Of a stretch of 64,000 nucleotides of DNA, positions 46,715 through 58,508 are shown in pieces. Location of the stretch: positions 806,001 to 870,000 of the forward strand of contig CAJVGD010000010.1 of assembly GCA_910890315.1 (NCBI GenBank), in the 5' to 3' direction. How positions within the stretch are numbered: position 1 is the stretch's first letter; each line of letters begins with the position of its first letter. The notes under the pieces were generated by a model, which made no database searches, was not told where the DNA came from, and saw only the letters and a program-made list of their open reading frames with translations. The DNA is from Serendipita indica DSM 11827 (lineage: Eukaryota > Basidiomycota > Agaricomycetes > Sebacinales > Serendipitaceae). Position numbers and translations under genes: made by a program.

Positions 46715-48340
46715 ATGCGCACAGCGTGTATCATTGCCCTCGCCGCCGTTGCTCCTCGCGCAGTTCGAGCCTGGAGCTTTGCATTCACGAGCAAACCAAC
46801 ACAATGCGGGAGACTTACAGTGACTGTAGACGGCGGCTCACCCCCCTATCATATTGTCATGGTCCCCAGTGGTCCTCTTCCAAACGGCCAACAGGAAATA
46901 CGGACCATTGTCGATCAGCAGTTTGACTCTTCTCCTTATACACTTCCTCCTCTTAATTTCCCAGGAAACTCCAACTTTACAACCATCGTCGGCGACTCGA
47001 ACGGTGCGGTTGACTTCACTCGTGGTGTCCTACCGAATGCTGACCCCGAGATATACAGGCGTAGGAACCGGAGGAACAAGCGTCATCACAGACGTTGCAA
47101 GTTCTAACAACGACTCGTGTCTCAGCACCACACAAACGACTCCTCTCTTCTACCTTATACTGCCGAATAACCCCACCCTTACACAATGCGGCTCTATGGA
47201 CATTACATTCTCGGATAGTGCACAAGGACAGGTCTCTCTCATGGCGGTCATTCCAGGCGGAGAGTCCTTCTCTATCCCAGTCCCAAACGGTCAAAGAAGC
47301 ACCACTTGGTCCCCCATTCGCGTTCCAGCAGGTACAGGTCTCATGTTTGTTGCTGGAGATCAGCGAGGGAGAGGTACAGGCGGAAGTTCGTACCTGATGG
47401 TCGTACAGGGTGGATCAGACGACTGCCTCAAGGATGGCCAAGAGGTCTACTCGGCTACGCCTTCACCCTATGCCGGTGGTCAATACGCAACTGGATCAGG
47501 AGGAGGAACGGTGACGGGACCATGGCAGAATGGACCTTCCGGAACGACACCCCCAAGTGGATCCAAGTAAGTCCAAGTAGCCCTGTTCCTCAACGACCTC
47601 TAACTCCCTTTTTTCTCAGCACTTCCGCCAGTCACAAGAGGCGAACTGGGATCATTGCAGGCGTTGTATGTGGTGTTCTTGCCATTTTGGTTCTTTGCGC
47701 TGCTATCTATCTTTGGCGGCGTCGCCGAGCAAGAAAAGAAAGACAATACGGCGGCACAAAAGAGGTCGATCTCCTCCGTTCCGAACGACCAGTGGTCAAT
47801 TTTGACACCGTTGGAGCCGAGCCGATTCCTTATTATAGCTCGAATAATGCTCCCAGCGCCACTGCCAACTCTCGTCCAACGACAGGCGGCGCAGCTGCAA
47901 ACGGCCACCGTCCCTCGACGTCTATTAGTACGACAAACGCCGGTGATAGGCAATCGACTGCCTCGCACGACCCGCTCGTTCCACCCTCAGCATGGAACAA
48001 TCACGCTCAGCATCACTCGCCGTATCACCGCTCTAGCACGCCATCCGGCACTGGATACCAGAATGATGGAACCGATATGACGAGCACGGGTGCCAGCAGC
48101 GATTATCAAACCAACTCGCCCACCCATCTGTCGGCGCCAGCGGCAGGAACATTTGCGGGCGCAACTCGACAAGATGTCAAGAATCCAGAGGGACCTGGTT
48201 CCGGTGGCTTGCGTCCAGTCAATGTCATCCAGCACCAGGACGCTGGTGGTGTACCCCCGACGAACGAGCCGGAAGAGGTTGTCGAACTTCCACCTAGTTA
48301 CAACGAGGTTCGACGAATTGAAGGAGGTCCAAGCCCCTGA
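46715..48340 (+). CDS. Type I membrane protein with Ser/Pro-rich cytoplasmic tail
   Basis: Predicted cell-surface protein, 505 aa, exons 46715-47003, 47059-47566 and 47620-48340. Signal peptide MRTACIIALAAVAPRAVRA; an ectodomain with two similar beta-rich halves (TQCGRLTVTVDGGSPPY-; TLTQCGSMDITFSD-) each opening with a Cys; a Gly/Ser/Thr stalk; the transmembrane helix GIIAGVVCGVLAILVLCAAIYL at about 275-297 with the basic stop-transfer WRRRRARKERQ; and a long, disordered, Ser/Thr/Pro-rich tail ending ELPPSYNEVRR. The PPSY motif could bind WW-domain ubiquitin ligases. This architecture is common in Agaricomycete surface proteins of unknown function. Confidence 0.8.
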
Positions 48341-48725
48341 GGGACATTTTTAACACACCAGGACAAAAATGGAATATCGGACTTTGGTGTATACTATATC
48401 GATTTTGCTTACAATGTAGAAACGCAACCTTTACAGACGAAAACCAGCTGTTGTAGCAAACAGTTTGATTGAGCAAAAATGTGCAAGTGGCTACTAATAC
48501 AGAGGATGTTGTAACATTAGATGAACGGAATAGGTCGCTGATTGAGAGCAATGTCTGCGATGAAAGAACAACGTTCCCGATAGGAACGGGCAAAGAGGTG
48601 AAGTAGTTCCCGCCAATGGCAACAGAGGCGTAACGAGGTGAGGCGCGAGAGGGAGATTGTAACCAAAACAGCTGTGACGATGTGATGATGATAAAATAAG
48701 TTACGAAGCCCCAATGCGCGTGTAT

Positions 48726-49974
48726 TTACAACTGTGATCCAAAGCTCGTATCTTGAAGGAGCAATGAATCGACGCTGGTGCCAGCACGGAAGCTGAGAGA
48801 GTCAAGCACCGACGAGTAGTGCGACGAGCCTTGTGTTTGATCCTGGGTCTCATCGTATGTCTCTTCCTTTGAAGTATTGTCTTCTTCGGTGACAGGAAGG
48901 GCAACTGGACGTGAACGAGCGGGACTGTTGGGTGGAACAGGAGGAAATGCGCTTGTTCGAAGGCGTTTGGTGGGCCTGGATAGGATAGCGCCTACATCAC
49001 CAGTGCTCGCCCGTCGGCTTGTAGATGGCGAGGTAGCAGCAGTCCGAAGGGAATCGAGTGACTAGAAGACATGTCAACTAGAGCTTGTGAAAGCAATAGA
49101 CAACACCTACGCGCTTGACACCACGAGTCCTAAGGACGGTAGGGGTGAGAGCATGTGCGTCTTGATCCGCAACAAGTCGTTGAAGAGCGGCAGAGAGTTC
49201 GTGCGAAAAGATATCAGAGGGTCTGGACTCATCCTTGGTCTCCGGCTGCGTAAGAAGTGCCTCGACTTCGACACGGCTTTGAGATGTCTGTCAATCCGTC
49301 AGCCTCAGGGGAAGCCAGAGATGATGGAAACATACCGATTCGTAGGGCAGTTGAAATGCCTCCGAGAGGTCCGCCAAAGGCATGACCGTAAGTTCGCGAG
49401 CACGTCGGTCCGCCGCTGTCTCATGCTGTGTCGCTGCGAGTATTCGATCTGCGCGGGTAATGTCGCGCTCAACCTTTATTGCTCGCTTTGAGATGAGCGC
49501 GTCAATGGCCCCGTGAAGAATGTCGACTTCAGCCGTCACCACGTCGAGTTGCGTATTAGAGCGGCGAGACTGCTTCGAGATACCGGATTTACGAGTGGAA
49601 CGCTGAGCAGTTGGCACTTGAGCATGCTCTTGGCTAGACGGTGGTGGGCTAGTCTGTGAACGAGTCACAGGACCAGCGCGTCCAGCGGAAGGCTTAAGCT
49701 TGAGATCAGACTTGGACGTCGTGTTTGCGTTGCTGGAGGCACCGAAGACAGGCTTGGACTTCTTGTTGGACTGAAGTGAGTCGAGCCCAGTCAGCGGATT
49801 AATGTTCTCCTTTTCGTTGTTTGCAAGAGCACGAGGCGCGCGCGCGCTGGCGGCCTGCTTGGTCACGGTCGCCGTCGTGGACGAAGTCGTCTTAGTGGTC
49901 GTAGAGCCGCTAGAAGTACGAGAGACACGCGTGGAGCGCGTCGTAGCGGATGTTTTGAGGGTGATGAGTGCCAT
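48726..49974 (-). CDS. KEN-box-containing nuclear-type protein
   Basis: 383 aa, exons 49336-49974, 49111-49287 and 48726-49061. The N-terminus is Ser/Thr/Lys/Arg-rich and contains NNEKENINPLTG at about residues 52-63, a textbook KEN box (degron for APC/C-Cdh1). A helical segment follows at about 145-215 (TQLDVVTAEVDILHGAIDALI, RRARELTVMPLADLSEAFQLP), then HELSAALQRLVADQDAHAL. The C-terminal third is disordered and Ser/Pro-rich, with SRPTKRLRTS as a likely nuclear localisation signal. It suggests a cell-cycle-regulated chromatin or spindle protein, but no family is recognised. The KEN box is seen; its function is inferred. Confidence 0.68.
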
Positions 49975-50356
49975 TGTGAGTTGATCGGGGATCAACGACG
50001 AGCTGAAGACGTGTAAAATGATTTGAAATGTGTAGAGCTGCTTGTTTTGATGGCCTGTTTGGTATCTGGAGCGAGCTGGATGTGGCCGGTGGTCGTGGTA
50101 GGAGGTCAAAGTTTGGCCAAACACGGTCGCCATAAAAGTCAACCAAGTCACGGGACATCACGTGATCTTCCGAAAAAGTCGTCCAGAAATTCTGCTAATA
50201 TTCAACAAAAGACCACATAACAAAGTATCCATAGATAAGAATGTTGAATGGCGCTGCGCGCTCGTATTGCCAGGGAATACAACAAGAGATACAAGTACAC
50301 AACAGATACTTAGTCACCAATAAACATATCATAAACCCAAATGAGAGTCGAGTTGT
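49975..50356. other. Intergenic
   Basis: 382 bp upstream of the KEN-box gene and downstream of the 635-aa gene. I see no further gene or repeat. Confidence 0.4.
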
Positions 50357-52419
50357 CTATGCAGTAACCAGCTCGACGGCTCCCATGGCCGTCGAGAGAG
50401 AGCCAGTCTTTAGTTTGTCGAGCTTGCTTCTAAAGCTCGTCACATTCTTCGTAGTCGTCTCGGACGATTCGTCACTATAGAGCGTCTCGTCGTCACTGGA
50501 GTCCTCCGTCGTGAACCCGTCGTGGACGAGGTCTGGCGTCGGAGGTCGCTCGTGGATGGGCCGTGGGTGGAAATACTTGTTCAGAAGCTAAGTAAAGGTT
50601 AGCAGGGTCACTTAGCTGTATAATAACACGTACTGCTCTGCGATGAAGCTCCGCGGCTTCAGAGTTCAAGCAGGCGGGCGTTGGTTCGTCTGAGCATGTA
50701 TTGGTCTCCTGCGCGACAGACGCGGCACTGTGCATTCTTCGAGCAGCAGCGAGTTTAAGGCGCTGGACGGGTGATAGCTTAGGGGAAGGAGTGTGTGGGC
50801 GTGGGGCGATAGAGTTATCAGTGCTTGAAATATCCATAGAATCAGTATTGGAAGCTCGACGTTTGGTGGCAGAGGACACGAGGTGTCGAAGCTTGAGACC
50901 GAGGTTGGAACGAGAAGATGGGGGAGTCTCTGCGGATCGCAGATTTTGCTCAGTGGCAGACAGGATCTAGCGGCACATTAGCCCCGGGTGAGCAATTAAA
51001 GAAAGACGATCACTCACATTCGCAGCCTGCATCCTCGTCGATGACTCCTCGGATCGTGTACTGGGGTGGTTCTGCAAGCTAACGTCAATGAGTGAAGCCA
51101 GAAATCTCCCAAGTAAGAGGTCTGCGTACCTTGTCGACTGCGAGCTTCTCCATGAGTTGGTCGACGAACATGGGCATGTCGAATGACACATCCTCGTCCG
51201 TAGGTGACTCGCTATACGCGGGAGCAGGCGCGGCCTGCTCGAGGTGGAGGGCTGGTGGCGAGAGGTCAAGCTCGTGACGCAAATGGCTGTTACGCTTGAA
51301 CACCGCAACACCTCCGCGAGGTCCCTTTTCCTCAATCTCGATCCAGTCAGAAGGTCCACGGCACGTCGTCTTCCACAGCCGCACAGCGAATCGTCGTGGA
51401 GCCAGCACAACGCGAAGACGGGGAACCTCCTCTTCAGGCATGATGAGCGTCGGAGGCTCGTAAGGACTCCAGTCCTTTTTGCCAATCAACAACTGTCGGT
51501 TGTCGTTTCGGACAGCAACAGCTGCACGATGCGACGCCTCTTTGCGGAAAAAGTCGCTAGCAGCGACTTGGTGTGACCGGAGATTGTACTTTTGTAACCC
51601 TGGTGGCGACGTCTTGACAGGCGACGTCGGCGAGGTAGGGGTTACAGGACCAAGGGGTGTGCGTGGATGAAGATGATATCCGTGCTCTCGAGCTTGCTGA
51701 ATTGCTCTTTGGAGGGGAGTGAGGAGTTCAACCGGTTCAGTTTCATCCTGCTCCTGTGAGATGGTTGATCCAAAAAGCTCCTCTCGGCGAGCAGCGGTCA
51801 CGTAGTCACTCGAGAGGTCCAGTGTGACCTTGCGAGAAGGAGCAGGGCAGATGGAAGACTTGTCAACCAGCGTGGCGGCATCGTCCGACTCCTGCTTGTC
51901 TTCGTCAGCACTGTCAGCTTCAGAAGAAGGAGTAGTGGAAGATGACCAGGCAAATGCCTTGGCCACGCGGAGGACGAGCGTCATCTGATAACTCACGAGC
52001 GACGCGAGGATGGACCGTGGTGTAAATGTTTCCGAGGCCGGAGGTGCCGCCTCGTCATCATCACAGGATTGTGGCTCGCTGGGGACCGATTCGGATGTCA
52101 CATAGGTTTCGGAAAGGGGGTGTGCTTCGTCATCGATATCCATTCGGGAAAGTGATGAAGCCGCGTCTGAGATGATTGGTGCGGTAACAGCAAGGGATGA
52201 CGATTCAGCTCGACCAGAGAGCTGGAATGCCTGATACAAGGATCGGAAGAAACCCTTCTTTCCAGACTTGGGAGGCGAATAATAGGGGGAATTCTTCGAG
52301 ATACCAGTAAGAAGCAGAGTCGACTCGCATTGATCAACTGTCAACTTCCTCGATGCCATGACTTCGCAAACTTGACGTTCCTCTTCAGAGGCAAGATGTG
52401 TGAAGATGGGCTGCGACAT
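50357..52419 (-). CDS. Hypothetical 635-aa Ser/Glu-rich protein
   Basis: Exons 51130-52419, 51018-51071, 50634-50966 and 50357-50587. N-terminal helical region EEERQVCEVMASRKLTVDQC, a basic KSGKKGFFRSLYQAFQLSGR segment, long acidic/Ser-rich linkers (SSEADSADEDKQESDD), many S/T-P sites (RTPLGPVTPTSPTSPVKTSP), a semi-conserved centre (RLRVVLAPRRFAVRLWKTTC), and a C-terminal helix (FRSKLDKLKTGSLSTAMGAV). The density of SP/TP sites fits a CDK or MAPK target. No catalytic or structural domain is recognised. Same strand as the KEN-box gene, 382 bp upstream of it. Confidence 0.6.
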
Positions 52420-53519
52420 AATGACGGGAACAGAGACTGTGCACCATCAGCCAAAGGTCATCTTCTAGAGCGCTGAGCCATACCTCGCAGAGTATAAACA
52501 GTAAGAATTGAGAGAAAGGTAGCTAAGAGCTCGCTACGGTGCGATGAGCAAGCTCGAGTAGACGTCGAAAGGATTGGCTGGTGTTGGAGAGAGAGCAGAA
52601 GCTAAGGTTAGGTGGCTGCTTCGAGCGGAGGGTAGATGAACCTAACTCGGTGAGGAAAACATGAGGCAGTCGATCATAAGGGGAGGGGCATCGAACACAC
52701 CGTAAAGAGACTTGAACAGTGTGCTCTCGGCATCCGAGAACTTCGAAGAGCCGTAGACATTCACGGCCTTTGACTTGAGTGGCGGCGGGAACGCTGTACG
52801 GAGTCAGAACACGAGGCGGCGTTTCTGCAGCCAATAGAAACAAATCACTTGCATTATCTCGCCAATCTCATGGAGCTGATAATGCGGTCGAGGACACAAG
52901 CAGGGGGCCCACCGCGCCCCGCGATGCGCAAAATCGGGCGTCAGGAGCTCAGGATGTGTAACGCACCATTCAAAACCGGTCATAATCACATCTATCGTCT
53001 CCACTCTGATCTCCTGAGCACACGACCAGTCACGACGCGATGTCCTTGAACAAGAAACGAGATAATGCCATCCAAAATACTGGTAAGTACGAGTGGCTGG
53101 TTCCGTTGAGCATGTAATCCTTGCTGCGTGTCACGTTTGTGTGCTCCGCCGAGACGAGACATGACAGACGAGCAATGTTAAAGACATACACGCTTCAAAC
53201 GCAATCAAGAGTGTTCGAGCTCCATAGATAAATCTTGTCTGCGGGCAATGATAGGCATGCCTATTAGAGAGGACCACGTATGAAATCTCCCTTTCATAGA
53301 GGTCGAAGAGAGAGGTATAGAGGTCAGAACTCGAGCGAATTACGAGCAAAATCTGCCAGGCGAGGAGCAGTCACCGAATCATCAGATCTGTCAATTCGGA
53401 ATGTATAGTCATCAGGGATACCACAAACAGGATAATGTACAAAGTACAGCATAGCGCAAGGAGAACGACAATTAAATTTACGCGGCTGGCACGGCTGAAA
53501 CTGCCGACTAAGTGGACCG
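52420..53519. other. Intergenic, 1.1 kb
   Basis: Separates the 635-aa gene from the GTPase cluster. All frames have frequent stops and I see no supported exon, RNA gene or repeat. Confidence 0.4.
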
Positions 53520-54510
53520 TTAGACCAAGTCCCTGATAATATGGTGTCGACGTACCTGGCCGAAAAACATTCTTTTTAGGGTAGCAGTAAATGGTAGGTT
53601 CAACCTGGAGAGCTGCTTGGCAATGTCCTGCATGCCTTGGTCGAGCGCTTGGATTTCCGAGTTGAGCGTCTGTTTCGCCGCTGGGTTGCCTTGCTTTCGG
53701 GCGAGCTGTTTGAGCCTGCGGTTCGCCGCCTTTCTATCTTGCATGAGTTTTGCCAGCTGCTTGTTGAGGGCGATGCCAGCCTCTGTAGCCTTCAGCTTCC
53801 TATGCTTCTCGATAATCTCCTCGGTAAGCAGCACTCCTCGATCATTCTCATTCGATTCGATGATGTCAAGTGCTGATTGCTGTGAATCTTTGAACTTCTT
53901 GACCTTGCACCCGTCTTCAATCATCTTCTTCCAGAAAACATGCTTGAGCTCGTGGAGTCGAGCCTCGGCTACCTTGGGGTCGACCATTGTCCACATCGTT
54001 GTCACGAGAGTGGCGTGCGGCATCGCCACCCTTCCGCACAAACTCGTGAAAAGTTCGAGGTTCTTCAAGGGAGCACCAGCCATACGGTTGTCCGTGATGC
54101 GATGGAAGTAGAGAAGACATGAGATTTTGATACCCGTTTGATGTCTAGGGACGCAATGTGAGAATGAACGAACTCTGACTCATCCACACTCACAGCTTGA
54201 CAAGGAATTCCGCTATCATGCTAAGAATTTCAATGTCGGATTTGAATGTATCGTCGAATCCGGGTGTGTCAACAAAGACTACGACGTCGTCACCGATTTT
54301 GGCTGGAGTAACATTGATGGTATCGGTACATGATTTGAGGGCGTGACCGATGCCGCCTCCGTCACCCCTAGTAGCATAATTGATAAACTACGGATATGAG
54401 ACGCCGAAATGAGCATGGCGACGGATACTGACAGTTGACTTCCCCGCCCCTGTTGGGCCCATAACCACAACAACTTTATCGGTTTGGCTGATTCGATAGT
54501 TGGATGACAT
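53520..54510 (-). CDS. P-loop GTPase, cluster member 1
   Basis: 298 aa, exons 54433-54510, 54194-54387 and 53520-54144. TRAFAC-type GTPase of a fungal family distantly like AIG1/GIMAP and septin-type proteins. G1 GPTGAGKST at 18-26 (intron right after the P-loop), G3 DTPGFDD at 66-72, then KSDIEILSMIAEFL, the family block LLYFHRITDNRMAGAPL, and ATLVTTMWTMVD in the strand-5 position where other GTPases carry NKxD. The C-terminal third is helical with coiled-coil character (LNKQLAKLMQDRKAANRRLK) and ends in a basic, amphipathic LPFTATLKRMFFGQVRRHH tail. No signal peptide. Function unknown. Confidence 0.82.
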
Positions 54511-54548
54511 TGTGAGAGGTGTCGGTGGTAGAAGATGCGCTGAAAGGT

Positions 54549-54707
54549 CTATATCTTGCAAGACAAGCGGCCATGCGGTCTAGGTGCTGGACCCATAGGC
54601 TTGCATGACACGCACACTGGGCGCTGTTTCCTCGCACAGGAGATACAAAACTCTGTGCGGCACTGTGGGCAACGGATAGGCCCCAATTTGCGCACATTCA
54701 CAGCCAT
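54549..54707 (-). CDS. Cys-rich 52-aa ORF upstream of GTPase 1 (tentative)
   Basis: ATG at 54707, stop 39 bp before the GTPase 1 start, same strand. It contains RCPQCRTEFCISCARKQRPV then CVSC, three C-x-x-C pairs with zinc-ribbon spacing. It may be an upstream ORF in the leader of GTPase 1, a lost exon, or a short independent protein. The Cys spacing is visible; expression is not known. Confidence 0.35.
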   Translation of the reverse strand: MAVNVRKLGPIRCPQCRTEFCISCARKQRPVCVSCKPMGPAPRPHGRLSCKI

Positions 54708-54972
54708 GCGGCTCAGCAATTAACCTGCCAGGATCCAAAAACACAATCAATCATGCCATCAGTGGGCAAAACACGGCATCTTCTTACGGTTTAACATTCT
54801 TTCGGGTGGTATGGAAGCAAGGCAAGAAGGGCTATTTCGCCGTGAATTGGAAACTATGCTGAGAGGCAAGTGATGCCTTTAGAGATTATGAAAACAGATT
54901 CCCCGACCAGCGTTTAAGGTGACAGCAGCAACCTGGAGACGACACGAAATACTCGAGTGAGAAAAAAAGAGA

Positions 54973-55853
54973 CTATCTGAGCGTATTTTTCTTGAAGAGG
55001 ACGCTCTTAACGTCGTGAATCCAGCGAGACATGCTGCTGTTCAGATGTTTGTGCGCTGATGTCTTGTGAACTCTGTTTCCTCCTTTTTCCAGTTCATACT
55101 CCATTTGAAGAGAGACCGGAGTCTCTGGTAGTTCTCTCAAGACGTCCCAAGCGGATTCAGAGGTGTTCATAAACCTCTTCGCTGCCCCTCCATCCCTGAG
55201 CATGCGGTCCCAGAAATCCCGCTTCAATTCCTCCTCGCGGTTGTTTGCCATCGTCTTGTCGGCAATTTCGTCCCACATCGTTGTCACCAAGATGACATTG
55301 GGCATAGCTTCTGTGCCGCAAAGTCGAACGAAAGTTTCGATGTTTTCCCGTGCTGGGTACGAGATGCGATTATTGGTGATAGGATGAAGGTAGAGGACAC
55401 CACTGACGCGGGCTCCCTGTTTCTTGCTGAAGCACGGGTGTGAATGCGTATACGATGGAGATAGGCGAGCTTACAGTAGGATGAGCCAGTCAGCGATAAG
55501 AGAGAGAGTTTCGGCATCAGAAACTGTTGTGTCGTCGAAACCGGGGGTATCGACAAAGACGACGCGTCTTCCCGTCGTTGGATGGGTAGTGGTAAAGGTT
55601 CGAAGATTTGGAGGTTGTGGCCGCAAGTTTGCGTTCACATATTGTGCTCCATGGCCAGAGGCCTTTGCGATGAACTATGGCGGACGTAAGCAAGGGAGAC
55701 TCCTTTCAGGTCAATTAATACGTTAGTTTTCCCACAGCCTGTACATCCCATGACACTGTAAATCCGTCGCATCAGCTAGTACACAATCGAACTTCGCTGG
55801 AGTACTTACGCGATGATCATGTCGTCCTTGGAAACGTTGGCTAGCTTGGCCAT
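54973..55853 (-). CDS. P-loop GTPase, cluster member 2
   Basis: 243 aa, exons 55810-55853, 55722-55755, 55475-55674 and 54973-55426. Shortest member. The P-loop is GCTGCGKTN (18-26), with Thr-Asn in place of Ser-Thr after the lysine; G3 DTPGFDD at 68-74 follows a Pro/Thr-rich insert (RPQPPNLRTFTTTHPTTGRR). Then VSDAETLSLIADWL, GVLYLHPITNNRISYPA, and NVILVTTMWDEIADKT. It ends with a short C-terminus of basic/hydrophobic character (WIHDVKSVLFKKNTLR). Introns flank the P-loop exon as in members 1, 3 and 4. Same family as its neighbours; function unknown. Confidence 0.8.
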
Positions 55854-56333
55854 TGCTGAAGATTGAAAAGTACTTTCCTTGTGTCCTCTGAGCGGACAGT
55901 CCCATGTCTAAGTAGAGCACTCGCACGCCTTTGCAGGCAGGACGACTGGCGTTGCCGGTGAGGCGCTACGTAGCCGGGGAGCATAACCCTGTAGGAGTAT
56001 CTGCAAGCAATATGGGCATGGATTGCCCAATTATTGAGTGATCGATCCACATCACCGCCCAGTGCCGCATTCTCTCAACTCCGCATGACAGATCCATTAG
56101 GCTCAGGATACTCAATATAAAGGGACCGCCGGTTAACCTAGAACAGCCATCGGTGTAGCGTGTTCGGACTGGCCACGCCTAAACGGCGAGGGTAGGTCCA
56201 AGTGGCAACTCGGCTTTAACCACAGCTCCTGTGATCCAGATAAGGCGCTATGTGCACAAGCAATGCAGGAATGTCCTTGGTCTGGCCCTAAGCATCCTCT
56301 CCGCCTCTTCGCGCTTCTGAACGGTCTGCAAGC
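55854..56333. other. Divergent spacer between GTPases 2 and 3
   Basis: 480 bp. A TATA-like tataaag at 56116-56122 points toward GTPase 3. Between it and the GTPase 3 ATG there is an open stretch with several cysteines (CDPDKALCAQAMQECPW) in another frame, which I do not call. Confidence 0.4.
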
Positions 56334-58098
56334 ATGCCAGCATTCACGCGTCGTGAACAGATGGATCAGATCAATCCAACAGACAACGTCATAGCGTATG
56401 TACAGAGCTCGAGTGCTCATCGATATACTCACAATCTATCTAGAGTCCTGGGCGCAACGGGCGTAGGAAAGAGCACGGTATGCCGCCATTTTCGTGCTCA
56501 GATGGGAGTATTGACTCAGTTCTCAGTTCGTTGGGCTGATCACTGGTAATGATCAATCGATGATTGGCCACAAATTGCATTCATGCACAGAACGCGTCCA
56601 GGCCATACGATGCTCCCACAATGGACGAGATTATGTGTTCCTCGATACTCCAGGTTTCGATGACACGAAGCTTTCAGATGTGCAGGTGCTGGCGGAAATT
56701 TCCAGCTGGCTCGTCTCGACGTATGTCTCCCTGGATTCGAGTGGAATTTCCACTGATTCGATGTAGGTACAAGCAAGGTGTCCATCTCTCTGGCCTACTC
56801 TATCTTCAACGCATTACGGACAACCGCTTTACGGCTACAAGCGAGAGGAACACAGACATGTTCCGGATGCTGTGCGGACCCGCTGCTCTCAAGAACGTTA
56901 TGCTTGTGACCACAATGTGGGACGAGGTGGACGAAACGACCGGAGCAGAGCGTGAGGAGCAACTGCGGACTCGCTACTGGAAATCGATGCTCCAATCCGG
57001 ATCTCGAATGTCACGGTTCAAGCATACCTCTGAGTCTGCTTGGGAGATTGTAGAGCAGCTAAGCGGTCTACAGAGGCGTCCCTTGCGCCTTCAAATTGAG
57101 ATTGGAGACCAAGGAAAGGACTTATCGCAGACCGCTGCAGGAAAATCACTATTCAGCTGGCTTACAAAGATGATGGAAGAACTTGCGTCTATGATCAAGA
57201 GACTCAAGGAACTTCTCGTTTCACGCAAAGGGTCTCCAGGTCGGTGCTCCAGGGAATGCTCGGGTGGATGTCCGCACTGCAAGGGTTCCCCACCAGACGA
57301 CCTGTTAGATCAACTCTCAGAAAAGGAGGCGATGTATCGACAGGCTGATCAAGAAAGAGAGCGCATCCGACCACGAAGTCGCTCCTTTGCAGATGTGGTC
57401 CGAGGTATCAACCCTTCACGGTCCTTGTCGCCCTCGCTCCTCGCAACACCTTCAAAGTCGGTTCCGTCATTCACGGGTAGCCCACTCACCCGAGTGCGGT
57501 CTTTTTCCTCCTCCCTGTACTCCTACGAGATTCCATCGCCAGTATCCTCCTGCGATGAGGCCTCGAGCTCAGATGAGTGGTGGGTAGCGTTGCGGACAGG
57601 CCTTGGACTCTTTACAGCTGCTTCGGAAATCCCGCCAGTGCCTTTCCTCAAGGGTGTTGCAGGGCTATCCTTGAAGGTAGTAGAAATGGTCGATGTGCGT
57701 GTAGTGCCTTATTCGCGATCACTACTAACTTTCCTTCCAGGCGACTAAGCAGACCGATCGAACACTGATTTCGCTGAAGAACCACGCTCGGGAGTTCTCC
57801 ATGATGCTTGAGACACATATGACAACCCCTTACTTGTCGCCGAGTATCCAAGCAGCTTTGGAGGATCTCGTACAGTATGTAACTCGTGTGTCATGCCCTG
57901 CGGCGTTAACGAATGCGATCAAGGGATCTATTTGACGTCCAGCATGTCCTCAAGAAAATGTCGAAAAACGGCACGGTCCATAGATATGTCCTTCAGCCTC
58001 ACGATCAACGTATTTTGAACGGCTGTGTCTCACGGCTGCAGGAAGCCCATATGTCGTTTCTGGTGCGTATCTTATTGAAAGTAGAGGAAGGAAGTTGA
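56334..58098 (+). CDS. P-loop GTPase fused to a HeLo/MLKL-N-terminal-like helical domain, cluster member 3
   Basis: 508 aa, the largest member and the only one on the plus strand. Exons 56334-56395, 56444-56477, 56527-56720, 56767-57694, 57741-57874 and 57924-58098. G1 GATGVGKST (24-32), G3 DTPGFDD (72-78), LLYLQRITDNRF, NVMLVTTMWDEVDE. A basic, Cys-rich, Ser-rich linker follows (about 240-365; CSRECSGGCPHCKG). From about 370 the sequence is helical: GLGLFTAASEIPPVPFLKGV, AGLSLKVVEMVDATKQTDRT, ALEDLVQDLFDVQHVLKKM, RILNGCVSRLQEAHMSFL. This resembles the four-helix N-terminal domains (HeLo/MLKL-NTD-like) of fungal signalling proteins; this is inference. The 3' end is uncertain: a further short intron could extend it to 58318. 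Confidence 0.75.
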
Positions 58099-58508
58099 TC
58101 ATTCCGAAAAGACGAAATGTATCGTATCAATCGCTAGTGAGGTTGGGGCTATCAGGGCTCATCACGAGGTACCCAAGAGGGACCGAATTATGCATGTCGC
58201 AGATCAATCGAGCTTCCTCACTGGCAGAAGAAGCCAGCAGACACACAAAGTCATCGAAATCACACCACCGCGCTCCATCCCTCCAAATCCCATGCCTAAC
58301 CGTGGTCTCACTATGTAACTCTTTAGTATCTTACCTCTCATATGTTTCTTTGTAGTCCTGTGATACCTCTGGTTGTACATACGATTCCTGTTCAATGTTA
58401 GAAAATCTACAATTGTATAATATGTCCCATGGTTCGCGCACGCAAATAAAGAATCCAAGACATCACACGTCTCAAATCCTCCGAACGAGCAAGGTAGGTG
58501 CTGGAATC
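58099..58508. other. Spacer between convergent GTPases 3 and 4
   Basis: 410 bp. A minor open stretch to 58318 could be the C-terminal extension of GTPase 3 (HKVIEITPPRSIPPNP) if another intron is used near 58050-58090. Otherwise nothing is seen. Confidence 0.4.

Noticed and set aside
58050-58318. C-terminal extension of GTPase 3
   Set aside because: It would need a 28-34 nt intron, shorter than nearly all others here. Kept as a note, not as the main model.
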